Shown: in pieces, positions 44,726 through 53,367 of the stretch | How positions within the stretch are numbered: position 1 is the stretch's first letter | Layout: every line of letters starts with the position of its first letter | Assembly (NCBI RefSeq): GCF_018228765.1 | Contig: NZ_CP073695.1 | Coordinates: 1,302,001 to 1,366,000 of the forward strand | Direction of reading: 5' to 3' | Length of the DNA stretch: 64,000 bases | Origin: Halorubrum ruber | Lineage (GTDB): Archaea > Halobacteriota > Halobacteria > Halobacteriales > Haloferacaceae | Position numbers and translations under genes: made by a program | Notes under the pieces: generated by a model | Databases searched by the model: none | Told to the model about the DNA's origin: nothing | Seen by the model: only the letters and a program-made list of their open reading frames with translations

Positions 44726-46033
44726 CTACTCCGAGATCGCGCCGCGGTCCCGCAGCTCGTCGATGTCGCCGTCGCCGTAGCCGTACTCGCGGAGGACCGA
44801 CTCCGTGTGTTCGCCGAGCGCGGGCGGGTGACGGCGGACCGTCGTGGGCGTCCGCGAGAAGTGCATCGGCGAGCCGGGGAACCGCACCGTGCCCGCGGTC
44901 GGGTGCTCGGCCTCTTCGAGCATCCCGCGCGCCTCGATCTGGGGGTCGGCGAACACCTCGCCCACGTCGCGGACGCGGCTCGCGGGGACGTCGTGGTCGT
45001 CCAGCCGCTCGACCGCCTCGTCGGTCGTCATCGCCGCGAACGTCTCCGCTAACTCGCGGTCGAGCTCCTCGCGGTTCCGGACGCGCCCCTCGTTCGTCTC
45101 GTACCGCTCGTCGGCGAGCAGGTCCGGGCGGTCGATCGCCTCGCACAGCGGCGGCCAGAAGCGGTCGGACGAGCAGGCGACGACGATGTAGTCGTCCGCC
45201 GTCTCGTACGCCCGGTAGGGGACGATGTTCGGGTGTTTGCTCCCCATCCGACCCGGCGGCTCGCCGCTGGCGAAGTAGTTCGTCGCCATGTAGCTGGTCC
45301 AGGCGGCCTGGCCGTCGAGCAGGCTCACGTCGATCTTCTGTCCGCGCCCGTCGCCGAGTTCGCGTTCGAGCAGCGCCGCGAGGATCGCCTGCGTCGCGTA
45401 CATCCCGGCGCCGACGTCGGCGAGCGCGACCCCGATCCGGACTGGCGGGCCGCCCTCGACGCCCGTGAACGACATGAAGCCCCCGCGGGCCTGCATCATG
45501 ATGTCGTACGCGGGCTTGTCGCGGTCGGGCCCCCACTCGCCGTAGCCGGAGATGCCGCAGTAGACGAGCCCGGGGTTCTCCTCGACGAGGTCGCCGTAGC
45601 CGAGCCCCCACTCCTCCGTCTTGCCGACCCGGAAGTTCTCGACGAGGACGTCCGCCTCGCGCGCGATGTCGCGGACGACCGCGCGGCCCGCCTCGGTCGT
45701 GAGATCCAGCTGGATCGAGCGCTTATTGCGGTTGACGCTGACGTAGTAGGCGCTCTCGGCGCCGCTGTCGGTCTCACCATCCTCGCTGTCCCTCTCACCA
45801 TCTTCGCCGTCCCTCTCACCATCCTCACCGCTGTCGCCCTTGCTGAACGCCGGAGGTACCCACGTCCGCGTCTGGTCGCCCGGGCCGGGCCGCTCGACCT
45901 TGATCACCTCCGCGCCGAGGTCGCCGAGCTGCATCGTACAGAACGGCCCGACGAGCACGCGCGAGAGGTCCAAGACGGTGAGTCCGTCGAGCGGACCCGC
46001 GTCGCCCTCGGGATTTCGCGCCTCACCGACCAC
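44726..46033 (-). CDS. CaiB/BaiF family CoA-transferase
   Basis: A 435-aa type III CoA-transferase. The N-terminal VLDLSRVLVGPFCTMQLGDLGAEVIKVE (in parts: VLDLSRVLVGPFCTMQL, GAEVIKVERPG) and the catalytic-Asp stretch RDKPAYDIMMQARGGFMS are typical. A 27-residue acidic insert (around GEDGERDGEDGERDSEDGE) follows residue 60, made by a 21-bp in-frame tandem repeat at about 45777-45840. It lies in the loop after the first strand. It transfers CoA between carboxylic acids; the acceptor is unknown. Convergent with aceB. Confidence 0.9.
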   Translation of the reverse strand: MVGEARNPEGDAGPLDGLTVLDLSRVLVGPFCTMQLGDLGAEVIKVERPGPGDQTRTWVPPAFSKGDSGEDGERDGEDGERDSEDGETDSGAESAYYVSVNRNKRSIQLDLTTEAGRAVVRDIAREADVLVENFRVGKTEEWGLGYGDLVEENPGLVYCGISGYGEWGPDRDKPAYDIMMQARGGFMSFTGVEGGPPVRIGVALADVGAGMYATQAILAALLERELGDGRGQKIDVSLLDGQAAWTSYMATNYFASGEPPGRMGSKHPNIVPYRAYETADDYIVVACSSDRFWPPLCEAIDRPDLLADERYETNEGRVRNREELDRELAETFAAMTTDEAVERLDDHDVPASRVRDVGEVFADPQIEARGMLEEAEHPTAGTVRFPGSPMHFSRTPTTVRRHPPALGEHTESVLREYGYGDGDIDELRDRGAISE

Positions 46034-46151
46034 GCGGTCTCGCCTCCGCGGACCGTCGCCGTATCCGGTTCATGCGATCCGGCACAGCCGCCGGGGTAGT
46101 GAGTGTTGCGGCGCGGTGGTGGGACTGAAGAACAGCGGCAGGGCGGTCGGA

Positions 46152-46316
46152 TCAGGCGGGGAGGGTGTCGATCCCGTTGATCTCGACGTAGCCGTAGCCG
46201 CAGTCGGGGCAGCGCCACTTCGTCTTCTCGCCGAGGTGGAGCGTCATCGCCGCGGTCCGGTAGAACGAGCGGGTCTCGCCGCACGCGGGACAGTCCGCGT
46301 CCTTTTCGAGCGCCAT
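46152..46316 (-). CDS. Small zinc-ribbon protein
   Basis: A 54-aa protein with two Cys pairs, CPACGETRSFYRT near residue 9 and RCPDCGYGYVEI near residue 35, forming a TFIIS-like zinc beta-ribbon. Very similar small proteins occur in haloarchaea, as I remember. The ATG at 46316 opens MALEKDADCPAC. It may act in transcription, RNA or protein contacts; no function is known. Confidence 0.75.
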   Translation of the reverse strand: MALEKDADCPACGETRSFYRTAAMTLHLGEKTKWRCPDCGYGYVEINGIDTLPA

Positions 46317-46395
46317 GCGCGCCGATCGGTCCGGGGCGGTGTTGAACCTACTGATTCGGGCGTGGCCGGCGCGGTCGGTCGCCGCTGGGGGCGCC

Positions 46396-47379
46396 TCACC
46401 ACACCGGCGCGAGCAGCAGCGCGACCGTCGCGGAGATGAAGACGAGTTTCAGGGAGGTGTTGACGACGATCACCTTCGTGCCGAACGACGCGCCCCAGAT
46501 CCCGTACTGGAACGGGATCGAGCGCCGGAACGTCGAGACGGCAAAGGAGAGGATACTTCCGATGAGCAGCGACGCGACCGCGGTCCGGGTGGTGAAGGTG
46601 CCGGCTTCGGTCCCGGCGAGCGTCGCCGCGCCCGCGGTCGTGTCGAGCGTGAACACTGCGATGACGGGTACCGCGGCGCCCGGCAGCCCCAGCACGCTCG
46701 TGATCGGTTCGGCGACGCTCGTCAAAGCACGCACGTCGTACGTCGAGACCAGCCAGATGACCAGGGTGTAGACGACCGCGAGCCGCGGAACGATCCGCCG
46801 GAGCGTGCCCCACGACTTCTCGGCGGCGTCGCGGACGCGCTCGCGGTCGGTGCGGTCGTCGGCCTCGGGGCCGGTCGCGTCGACGTCGGCGAGCGCTGAG
46901 CGGTCGACGTTCGCGTCGGAGAGGAGGAGTCCGCCAGCGACGACGCCCGTGACCGTGATCAAAAGCGCGATGCCGGCGCGTGCGCCGACGTAGACTGCGC
47001 CCGTCGTGACCCCGAGGATCGGGATCAACACCGGGACGTAGTAGGTGAACACGTGCTGGACGAAGCCGAAGAACGTGTTCATCGTCACGGCGACGAGCGT
47101 CGCGCGGTCGTCGAGCAGGCCCGCCTCGCGGTACTCCGCCAGCGTCGCGTAGCCCGCGGTCGTCGACGCCGCGGTCGTGAGGATCGCCGTGCCGACCTCG
47201 TCCGGGAGGTTCGCCGGCCGCGTGAGCCACCCCGCGACCCCGGCGACGTACCGGACTAAGCCGAACGCGACGGCGACGTTGGCGGCGAAGACACCCCCCG
47301 CGATGAACGCCGTGATCCGGGCCAGCCGGGGGACCACGTCCGCGAGCACCGTCGCGAGGTCGGCGGCGACCGATTGCAC
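46396..47379 (-). CDS. Nucleoside-recognition (Gate) domain membrane protein
   Basis: A 327-aa polytopic protein with about eight helices and two Gate-like modules: GTAILTTAASTTAGYATLAEY followed by VAVTMNTFFGFVQHVFTYYVP, and AVFTLDTTAGAATLAGTEAGTF. Such proteins are transporter-like, related to nucleoside transporters and spore maturation proteins; the substrate is unknown. The TTG at 47406 is possible. GTG 47379 is preferred, with a TATA-like CATTTGAG 25 bp upstream. Confidence 0.8.
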   Translation of the reverse strand: MQSVAADLATVLADVVPRLARITAFIAGGVFAANVAVAFGLVRYVAGVAGWLTRPANLPDEVGTAILTTAASTTAGYATLAEYREAGLLDDRATLVAVTMNTFFGFVQHVFTYYVPVLIPILGVTTGAVYVGARAGIALLITVTGVVAGGLLLSDANVDRSALADVDATGPEADDRTDRERVRDAAEKSWGTLRRIVPRLAVVYTLVIWLVSTYDVRALTSVAEPITSVLGLPGAAVPVIAVFTLDTTAGAATLAGTEAGTFTTRTAVASLLIGSILSFAVSTFRRSIPFQYGIWGASFGTKVIVVNTSLKLVFISATVALLLAPVW

Positions 47380-47550
47380 GAATCGACGTACGCGAGGGGC
47401 GCTCAAATGGCCGTCGGAATGCGCGGGCGTTCCCGGGGCGTCGGAACGCGCGACGGTGCCCGAGGGGTCGGAACACGCGACGGTGCCCGAACCCGGGGCG
47501 GGAGCGCCGGCGCGCGGGGCTTATGTCCCGCCGCGGAGAACGCCCTCCCG

Positions 47551-48435
47551 ATGGCTCCCGCCGAGGACGACATCTCGATCGACGAAAAGCGCGTGTACGC
47601 GGGCAGCACCGGCCGCACCGACGCCTACGTCGCGACCGGGGCCGGGATCGTCCGCGTCTCGCTGTCGGCCGACAAGATCGGCGCGTTCGACATGGTTGCG
47701 CGCGACGCGGCCCGCGACGTCGCGGTCCTCGCGTGCGGCGAGGGGACGGCTGATCTCGTCGCCGCCGCGACCCCAGACGGGCTCTCGGTCGCCGCGGTCG
47801 GCGACGACCCCGACTTCGAGCCGGTCGACGACGAGCCGGCGGTCGCGGTCGGCGTCGCGGGCGGTCGCGACGGCGTGATCGTCGCGCGAGAGGACGGCGC
47901 GGTCGAGCACGTCGAGTTCGAAGAAAGCGGGACAGCGGTCGCGTCGACGGCGCGGCTCGGCTCGGTCGCGGACCCGCGCGCGGTCGACGGCGCGCTCGTC
48001 GCGGGTGCGGACGGGGTCTTTCGGGTCGATGCGGGGAGACTCACCGACGTCGGCCTCGACGATGCGCGCGACGTAGCCGGGTCCGGGATGCCCCTCGCCG
48101 CGACCGGTGCGGGGCTCTACTGGCTCGGGAACGGCTGGATGACGGCCCGCGAGGGCGCCGCGGACGCGGTCGCGGCCGACGGCGACGGCCACGCGATGGC
48201 GGTCGTCGGCGGTGATCTGTTTGTTCACTCGGGTGCGGGCGAGTGGGATGATGAGACGTGGGCGGTTGCTGATTTGCCCGTGGACGAGACGGCGGTGGCG
48301 CTCGGTTACGGGCCCGGCGTCTCCGTCGCAGTCACGGACGCCGGTACGCTCTGCGTCGACGCCGGCGACGGCTGGCGCCACCAAGTGGTCGGCGTCCGCG
48401 ACGTGGCGGGCGTGGCGCTCGTGGTCGTGGAATGA
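47551..48435 (+). CDS. Haloarchaeal beta-propeller protein (HVO_0234-like)
   Basis: A 294-aa protein with repeated blade-like strands (for example RVYAGSTGRTDAYVATGAGI, DGVIVAREDGAVEHVEF, GALVAGADGVFRVDAGRL). No signal peptide is seen, so it is likely cytoplasmic. The ATG at 47551 (MAPAEDDISID) fits the family start. The region just upstream carries two imperfect copies of GTCGGAACACGCGACGG. A propeller usually serves as a protein-interaction scaffold; the partner is unknown. Confidence 0.78.
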   Translation: MAPAEDDISIDEKRVYAGSTGRTDAYVATGAGIVRVSLSADKIGAFDMVARDAARDVAVLACGEGTADLVAAATPDGLSVAAVGDDPDFEPVDDEPAVAVGVAGGRDGVIVAREDGAVEHVEFEESGTAVASTARLGSVADPRAVDGALVAGADGVFRVDAGRLTDVGLDDARDVAGSGMPLAATGAGLYWLGNGWMTAREGAADAVAADGDGHAMAVVGGDLFVHSGAGEWDDETWAVADLPVDETAVALGYGPGVSVAVTDAGTLCVDAGDGWRHQVVGVRDVAGVALVVVE

Positions 48436-48469
48436 GTTGGAGATACTGTGTGGAGCGCCCCGAAATCTC

Positions 48470-48868
48470 GATCGTTCGCTTATAAATCATCGATAGCGGA
48501 TCGGCGGCGACCGCCTCTGATGTCTCGGCTGCTGGTTTATAAATCGCGGATAGCAGATCTGCGGTGAACACCACCGGAGCCCGGCTGATAGTTTATAAGT
48601 AGTCGGCTGCGGATCGACGGCGACTAACTCCAAAGCCCCGGCTGATAGTTTATAAGTAGTCGGCTGCGGATCGACGGCGACTAACTCCAAAGCCCCGGCT
48701 GATAGTTTATAAGTAGTCGGCTGCGGATCGACGGCGACTAACTCCAAAGCCCCCGGCTGATAGTTTATAAGTAGTCGGCTGCGGATCGACGGCGACTAAC
48801 TCCAAAGCCCCGGCTGATAGTTTATAAGTAGTCGGCTGCGGATCGACGGCGACTAACTCCAAAGCCCC
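48470..48868 (-). repeat. 57-bp tandem repeat array D (about seven units)
   Basis: Five near-identical units begin with GGCTGATAGTTTATAAG at 48583, 48640, 48697, 48755 and 48812 (period 57, 58 once because of an added C), followed by the element core. Two diverged units lie further left (starting about 48527 and 48470). Read on the minus strand, the units match those of array A (GGGGCTTTGGAG ... GATCCG ... TTATAAA). Near-identity of the five suggests recent amplification. Confidence 0.9.
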
Positions 48869-49204
48869 GGCCGTGAGGCGGGCGCACGCTCGCTGCGCTC
48901 CTCAGTCGCTCACTCCGTTCGCTCCCTGCGGTGCTTGCGTCGCCTGCGCCCGCCGCACGGCCGCCCCTTTGAGTCCCGCCCCGCACCACCGGAAGACGGT
49001 CCTGCTCGCTCACTCCGTTCGCTGCGCGGGCTGCGACTTCCGTGCTCCCGCTCGCTTCGCTCGCGGGAACGCAACCGCACCTCACGCCTCCCCAGCCTCG
49101 TCGCTCGCGCTTAAAAGCGCTCGCGACTCCCTCGCGCGTGCTGACTCGCGGCTGCCGAGGGCGGCCGCTCGCAGGCACGCGCCACCGCCTCGAACATTTA
49201 TAAA
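48863..49204 (-). repeat. Dispersed structured element, copy D
   Basis: Reads leftward from a TATA-like TTTATAAA at 49197-49204; the core starts near 49186, 14 bp away as in copies A and B. Stem I has GCGCGTGC/GCACGCGC. Stem II is GTCGC/GCGAC with an inner GCGCTT/AAGCGC. Stem III pairs 48869-48886 with 48945-48962 (17 of 18 bases). The region between GTGAGG and the conserved GGGACTCAAAGGGG is about 90 nt longer than in the other copies, so this copy carries an insertion in a variable loop. Confidence 0.75.
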
Positions 49205-49234
49205 CGAAAAGTTAGATTCCCGCCTTGGGCCGCT

Positions 49235-50224
49235 TTACGGGCTCGGCAGGTCGATCGGCTCGCCGTCGGCGTAGACGGTCGGATTTCGGATGATGCCGTC
49301 GAGGTGGAGCGGCGCGTCCGTCTCGCCGCCGATGCCGGCGTTGTCGCCGATCGCGATGTGGACGGTGCCGCCCGCCTTCTCGTCTAAGAGGACCGAGCCG
49401 ACGAGCTCCTCGACGCCGCCGTTGGTCCCGATGCCGAGTTCCGCGAGGTTGTACGCCGCGTCGCCGACCTCCTCGGCGGCCGCCTCCACGTCGGCCCGGA
49501 TCTCGTCGTCGCCGATCTCGGTCACGAACCCGTCCTCGACCTCGAACGCGAGTTCTTGGCCGTCGTCGAGCAGGCCGTGGGGCATCATCGTCCCGTCGAC
49601 GACGAAGGTCCCGGTCGCGGTCTCGGGCGCGACGAACACCTCGCCTGCGGGGAGGTTCGAGAAGTCGCCCGGCTCGCGGACCATCCCGGTGTCGGCGAGC
49701 CACTCGCGGTCGCCGATCCCGAACGTGATGTCTGTGCCGGCGGGCGCGGTGACCCGGACCTCGTCCGCGTCGGCGACCTGATCGAGCACGTCGTCGCAGG
49801 CGGCGTCGATGGCGGCGTAGTCGGCGTCGAGCCCGGTCGTGAACACGTCCTCGGTGATCCCTGGGAGCGTCGCGCCGCGTGCGCCGGCGTCGCAGGCCGC
49901 GCCGCGGGCGCGGGTGTGGCTCAGGCTCTTCGTCGTGGGCGCAAGGAAGACGTCCGCCTCTCGCATCGCGGCCGCGACCGGCGCCGGCGGCTCCGTCCCG
50001 TGCTGCCCGGCCGGCGGGTACCGCAGGACCGTCGCGTCGTCGGTGACGGCGCACGCGGCCGCGTAGAGCGCCTCGCCGATCGGCTCGCGCTCGTCGTCGG
50101 TGACCACGACGACCGACTCGTCGGGGGCGACGTTCAGACACTGTTCGACCGCGGTCGCCGCGGCGTCGGAGAGGTCGGCTGGCATGTCCGCGCCTCCGTC
50201 CGCCCGGGCGTTAGGCCTTGCCAT
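49235..50224 (-). CDS. M29-family-like aminopeptidase
   Basis: A 329-aa protein similar to the thermophilic M29 aminopeptidase (AmpS/PepS) group. The N-terminal VEQCLNVAPDESVVVVTDDE, the middle TKSLSHTRARGAACDAGARG, and the C-terminal NLAELGIGTNGGVEELVGSVLLDEKAGGTVHIAIG (in parts: NLAELGIGTNGG, LLDEKAGGTVHIAIGDN) contain conserved metal-ligand Glu and His. ATG 50224 is used because a TATA-like TAAATAATT is centred about 33 bp upstream; ATG 50185 (MPADLSD) is the alternative. Peptide turnover in the cytoplasm is likely. Confidence 0.82.
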   Translation of the reverse strand: MARPNARADGGADMPADLSDAAATAVEQCLNVAPDESVVVVTDDEREPIGEALYAAACAVTDDATVLRYPPAGQHGTEPPAPVAAAMREADVFLAPTTKSLSHTRARGAACDAGARGATLPGITEDVFTTGLDADYAAIDAACDDVLDQVADADEVRVTAPAGTDITFGIGDREWLADTGMVREPGDFSNLPAGEVFVAPETATGTFVVDGTMMPHGLLDDGQELAFEVEDGFVTEIGDDEIRADVEAAAEEVGDAAYNLAELGIGTNGGVEELVGSVLLDEKAGGTVHIAIGDNAGIGGETDAPLHLDGIIRNPTVYADGEPIDLPSP

Positions 50225-50281
50225 CGACGATTTTACTCTATTCTGTAATTGAATTATTTACGTCCGGTGCCGATCGGCGTC

Positions 50282-50318
50282 GAATTAACCGATCGATTAC
50301 TCGTGGGGTAGTTAATTC
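50282..50318. promoter_or_regulatory. Inverted repeat upstream of gap (possible operator)
   Basis: GAATTAAC (50282-50289) and GTTAATTC (50311-50318) form a perfect 8-bp inverted repeat with a 21-bp spacer. It ends 20 bp before the gap TATA box. The arrangement suits a dimeric regulator or an activator site. I cannot name the regulator. Confidence 0.45.
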
Positions 50319-50338
50319 CAATTGAGGTTCCTCGAAAA

Positions 50339-50347
50339 GATTATACC
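50339..50347 (+). promoter_or_regulatory. TATA box of gap
   Basis: GATTATACC is centred about 28 bp before the ATG at 50371; the transcript should be leaderless. Confidence 0.6.
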
Positions 50348-50370
50348 GGTCCCCGAGCGAGAGACGGTAT

Positions 50371-51438
50371 ATGATACGCGTGGGCGTCAACGGCTACGGC
50401 ACGATCGGCAAGCGGGTCGCGGACGCCGTCGCGGCCCAGGCCGACATGGAGCTCGTCGGCGTGACGAAGGCGTCGCCGGACTACGGCGTCGAGGCCGCGG
50501 CCCGCCGCGGCTACGACCTGTACGCGGCCGTCGAGGACCGCGTCGACGAATTCGCGGCCGCCGGCGTCGAACTGGCGGGGACGCTCGGCGACCTGCTCGA
50601 CGCCGTCGACGTCATTGTCGACTGCGCGCCCTCCGGCGTCGGCGAGCGCAACGCGCCGGTCTACGAGGCGCACGACACGAAGGCGGTCTTCCAGGGCGGC
50701 GAGGACGCCGCGGTCGCCGAGGCCTCGTTCAACGCCCGCGGCCGCTTCGAGGCGGCGCGCGGCGCTGACGCCGTCCGCGTCGTCTCCTGTAACACGACCG
50801 CGCTCTCGCGGCTGCTCGCGCCGCTCGACGAGACCTACGGCGTCGAGAAGGCGCGCGTCACGCTCGTCCGCCGCGGCGGCGACCCGAACGAGACCGACCG
50901 CGGTCCGATAAACGACATCGTCCCCGACCCGGCGACGGTCCCCTCCCACCACGGCCCGGACGTGAACGAGATCCTCCCCGACGTGACCGTCGACACCGCA
51001 GCGCTGAAGGCGCCGGTCACCGGGATGCACACCCACAGCGTCAACGTCACCCTGGCGACCGACCCCGACCCGGCGGCGGTCCGCGACCTGCTCGCCGACG
51101 AGAGCCGTATCTTCCTCGTCCCCGAGGGCGCCGGCATCGACGGCGCCGGTGCGCTGAAGGAGTACGCCGCCGACGCGGGGCGCCCGCGCGGCGATCTCTG
51201 GGAGAACTGCGTCTGGGAGGAGTCGATAAGCGTGACCGGTCGGGACCTCTACCTCTTCCAGAACGTCCACCAGGAGGCCGACGTGGTCCCCGAGAACGTC
51301 GACGCGGTCCGCGCGATGGCGACCGACGTCGACGCCGCCGAGTCGGTCGCGCGTACGAACGAGACGCTCGGCGTGGGCCTTGACAGCCGACTCGGAGACG
51401 GCGACCTGGTCCGGACGGAACTGCCGGCCGACGACTGA
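50371..51438 (+). CDS. gap: Type II glyceraldehyde-3-phosphate dehydrogenase
   Basis: A 355-aa archaeal type II GAPDH. The N-terminal Rossmann motif is [18 protein letters not shown], the catalytic cysteine is C140 in [13 protein letters not shown], and HTHSVNVTL and [11 protein letters not shown] are family-typical. The type II enzyme usually runs in the gluconeogenic direction in haloarchaea, which fits the glyoxylate-bypass genes at 42.7-44.6 kb. Confidence 0.93.
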   Translation: MIRVGVNGYGTIGKRVADAVAAQADMELVGVTKASPDYGVEAAARRGYDLYAAVEDRVDEFAAAGVELAGTLGDLLDAVDVIVDCAPSGVGERNAPVYEAHDTKAVFQGGEDAAVAEASFNARGRFEAARGADAVRVVSCNTTALSRLLAPLDETYGVEKARVTLVRRGGDPNETDRGPINDIVPDPATVPSHHGPDVNEILPDVTVDTAALKAPVTGMHTHSVNVTLATDPDPAAVRDLLADESRIFLVPEGAGIDGAGALKEYAADAGRPRGDLWENCVWEESISVTGRDLYLFQNVHQEADVVPENVDAVRAMATDVDAAESVARTNETLGVGLDSRLGDGDLVRTELPADD

Positions 51439-51497
51439 CGTCCTCGTTGACCGCCTTCGTTGACTGCTCTCGGTTCGCTACCGCCCGCAGCCGGCGG

Positions 51498-51674
51498 TCA
51501 CTCGTTCGGGCGCGTGACGAGGAACGTCCGCCCGCCCCGCCGTTCGAGGTGGACCTCGCTGCCGTCGACGCGGTTCGCCCGGACCCGGTCCGGGAGGCGG
51601 TCGGTTCGACAGTCGGTGACGTCCACCCGCGTCGGCGTCGCGTACCGCGGTCGGTCGGCGGTGACTGCGCTCAT
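51498..51674 (-). CDS. Small haloarchaeal protein of unknown function (58 aa)
   Basis: Starts MSAVTADRPRYATP and ends GRTFLVTRPNE. A TATA-like TTATAG is centred about 30 bp upstream of the ATG (51674), so the transcript leader would be only a few bases. The sequence is mixed, soluble and basic-acidic; strands HLERRGGRTFLVT suggest a small beta-fold. No domain recognised. Confidence 0.6.
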   Translation of the reverse strand: MSAVTADRPRYATPTRVDVTDCRTDRLPDRVRANRVDGSEVHLERRGGRTFLVTRPNE

Positions 51675-51802
51675 ACCTCACCGTTCGACCGGACAGCCCC
51701 TATAAGCGAGCCATCCGCGGAGTGAAAGTGAAAGTAGACGGCTCCGAACCGCTGCCGGGCGATCCGAACGCGGACGGACGGGGACCTCGTCCCCCGCCCG
51801 CC

Positions 51803-52102
51803 CTACCGGCGGAGCCCCGTCGCCTCGTCGTCCTCGACGAACCGCACCGTGAAGTAGTCGTAGCCGCCGTAGGCGGCGTCGAGCGCGCCCATCCACCAGT
51901 TCCACCGCTCGACGAGCGAGGAGCCGTCCGGCGCGTCCTCCAAGTGTCCGATCACCCCCGTCACGGTCAGTCCGTGGCCGCGGTCCTCGGAGGGCCGCCC
52001 GGAGTCGACGAGGTCGCGGGCCGACCGCGAGACCGCGCGCCGCTCGGCCTCGGTCCCGCCGAACTCGTCTTCGAGTGCGCGTTCCAGACGCTTTCTGTCC
52101 AT
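51803..52102 (-). CDS. Conserved haloarchaeal hypothetical protein (99 aa)
   Basis: A small soluble protein, MDRKRLERALEDEFGGTEAE on, with the motif ERWNWWMGALDAAYGGYDYF in the second half. A TATA-like GATATACTC is centred 26 bp upstream of the ATG, predicting a leaderless transcript. It probably belongs to a haloarchaea-specific family, but I cannot name it. Confidence 0.65.
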   Translation of the reverse strand: MDRKRLERALEDEFGGTEAERRAVSRSARDLVDSGRPSEDRGHGLTVTGVIGHLEDAPDGSSLVERWNWWMGALDAAYGGYDYFTVRFVEDDEATGLRR

Positions 52103-52216
52103 GCTCCCGCTACGTGCCGCGAGTATATCAGTCGCGTGGTAGGGGGTGGCACGTCCGGTGACGCCGAGGAGCTTCGACCGGACGTTCCGCCACCTGCCGG
52201 CGGGCGCGCAGCCGAC

Positions 52217-53209
52217 TCACAGCCGCGCGGCGAGCACGAGGAACAGCAGCGAGAACGGTGCCGTGAGCAGCGCCAGCGCCAGTCCGCCCGCCCCCTCGCC
52301 GGCCGCGACGGTCATCAGCACGCCGACGACGAGCGAGAACGACCCCAGCGCCGCGAGCGTGAGCCGTTCCGGAACGCTCGCGCGGTCCGGCCCGTCGCTT
52401 TCCGCCAGTGCCGCGTCGAGCGCCGACTCGACCGCGTTGGCGCGCTCCACCGGGACGAACAGCCACGGCGTCGACCGGAACCACGCGTTCCCACGGTACG
52501 CGAGCAGGAACAGCGTCGTCCATCGGAGGTCGACCCGCCGCGTCCGGACCACCGCCCCGAGGTCGTCGCTCCGGGCCCGATCGTGGCTCGGATACGTCCG
52601 CTCGACCGTCGACTCGACCGAATCCAGTCGGACGACCACGCCCGACGACTGGACGACGGCCGGCACGAACCAGACGAGCCAGAACAGCGGCCAGAGGGCG
52701 GGGAGGAAGTCGGACGGCGCCGCCAGCGCCGCGGCGACGACGGCGCCGAACCCGGCGAGCGTCCACCCCGGACTGAGCGCGCCCGCGGCCTCCCGGAGCC
52801 GGGAGCCGGTCAGCTCGCCGACCGAGGTCTCGCGGTACCAGACGTACAGCGAGGGGAGGGTGGCGACCGCGAGCGCGAACAGGAACCCGACGCCGACCGC
52901 GGCCTCGGTAAGGCCGACGCTCGGGAGCGCGAGTTCGCCGGCGGCGGCGCCCGCGAGCGCGGCGACCGCGACGGCGCCGATCGAGACGAGGACCGTGCCG
53001 ACGATCCCGACCGTCGCGCCGGCCGCGAGCGAGCGGAGGCGGTCGTGACGGACCGGCCCCCACTCGATCGGGTCGCGTTCGGCGGTCGCCTCGGAATCGC
53101 GGGGAGTTTCGGACCCCTCGGCCACGCCGCGGCCGTCGTCGGCCGTCGAGACGCCATCGGCGGCGTCGACGGCGTCGGCGGCGGCGGGCTCTCGGCTCTC
53201 GGAGGGCAT
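52217..53209 (-). CDS. Haloarchaeal multi-pass membrane protein, function unknown
   Basis: A 330-aa protein. After an acidic, disordered 60-residue start come about five to six helices: LAAGATVGIVGTVLVSIGAVAV, AAVGVGFLFALAVATLPSLYVW, GAVVAAALAAPSDFLPALWPLF, FWLVWFVPAVVQSSG, SFSLVVGVLMTVAAGEG and LALALLTAPFSLLFLVLAARL. A soluble stretch (about residues 215-265) includes WTTLFLLAYRGNAWFRSTPW and resembles a small PH-like segment. MPSESRE is taken as the start. Confidence 0.65.
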   Translation of the reverse strand: MPSESREPAAADAVDAADGVSTADDGRGVAEGSETPRDSEATAERDPIEWGPVRHDRLRSLAAGATVGIVGTVLVSIGAVAVAALAGAAAGELALPSVGLTEAAVGVGFLFALAVATLPSLYVWYRETSVGELTGSRLREAAGALSPGWTLAGFGAVVAAALAAPSDFLPALWPLFWLVWFVPAVVQSSGVVVRLDSVESTVERTYPSHDRARSDDLGAVVRTRRVDLRWTTLFLLAYRGNAWFRSTPWLFVPVERANAVESALDAALAESDGPDRASVPERLTLAALGSFSLVVGVLMTVAAGEGAGGLALALLTAPFSLLFLVLAARL

Positions 53210-53333
53210 ACGCGCCGAGTCGTTCCGGGATGGCAAAAGAGTGAGGCCGAGCGCGGTGCGACGTGACGCGTCCCGGGTCCCGACGGTCGTTCGCGGTGCG
53301 CGCCACTCGCTCTCCCGGTCGCTTCGGGGAGGA

Positions 53334-53345
53334 TGATACTTATTC
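53334..53345 (+). promoter_or_regulatory. Promoter of the trmB-family gene
   Basis: GATACTTATTCG is centred 28 bp before the ATG at 53368; a leaderless transcript is likely. Confidence 0.5.
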
Positions 53346-53367
53346 GCTACCCGCGTAGAGGGGAGGT

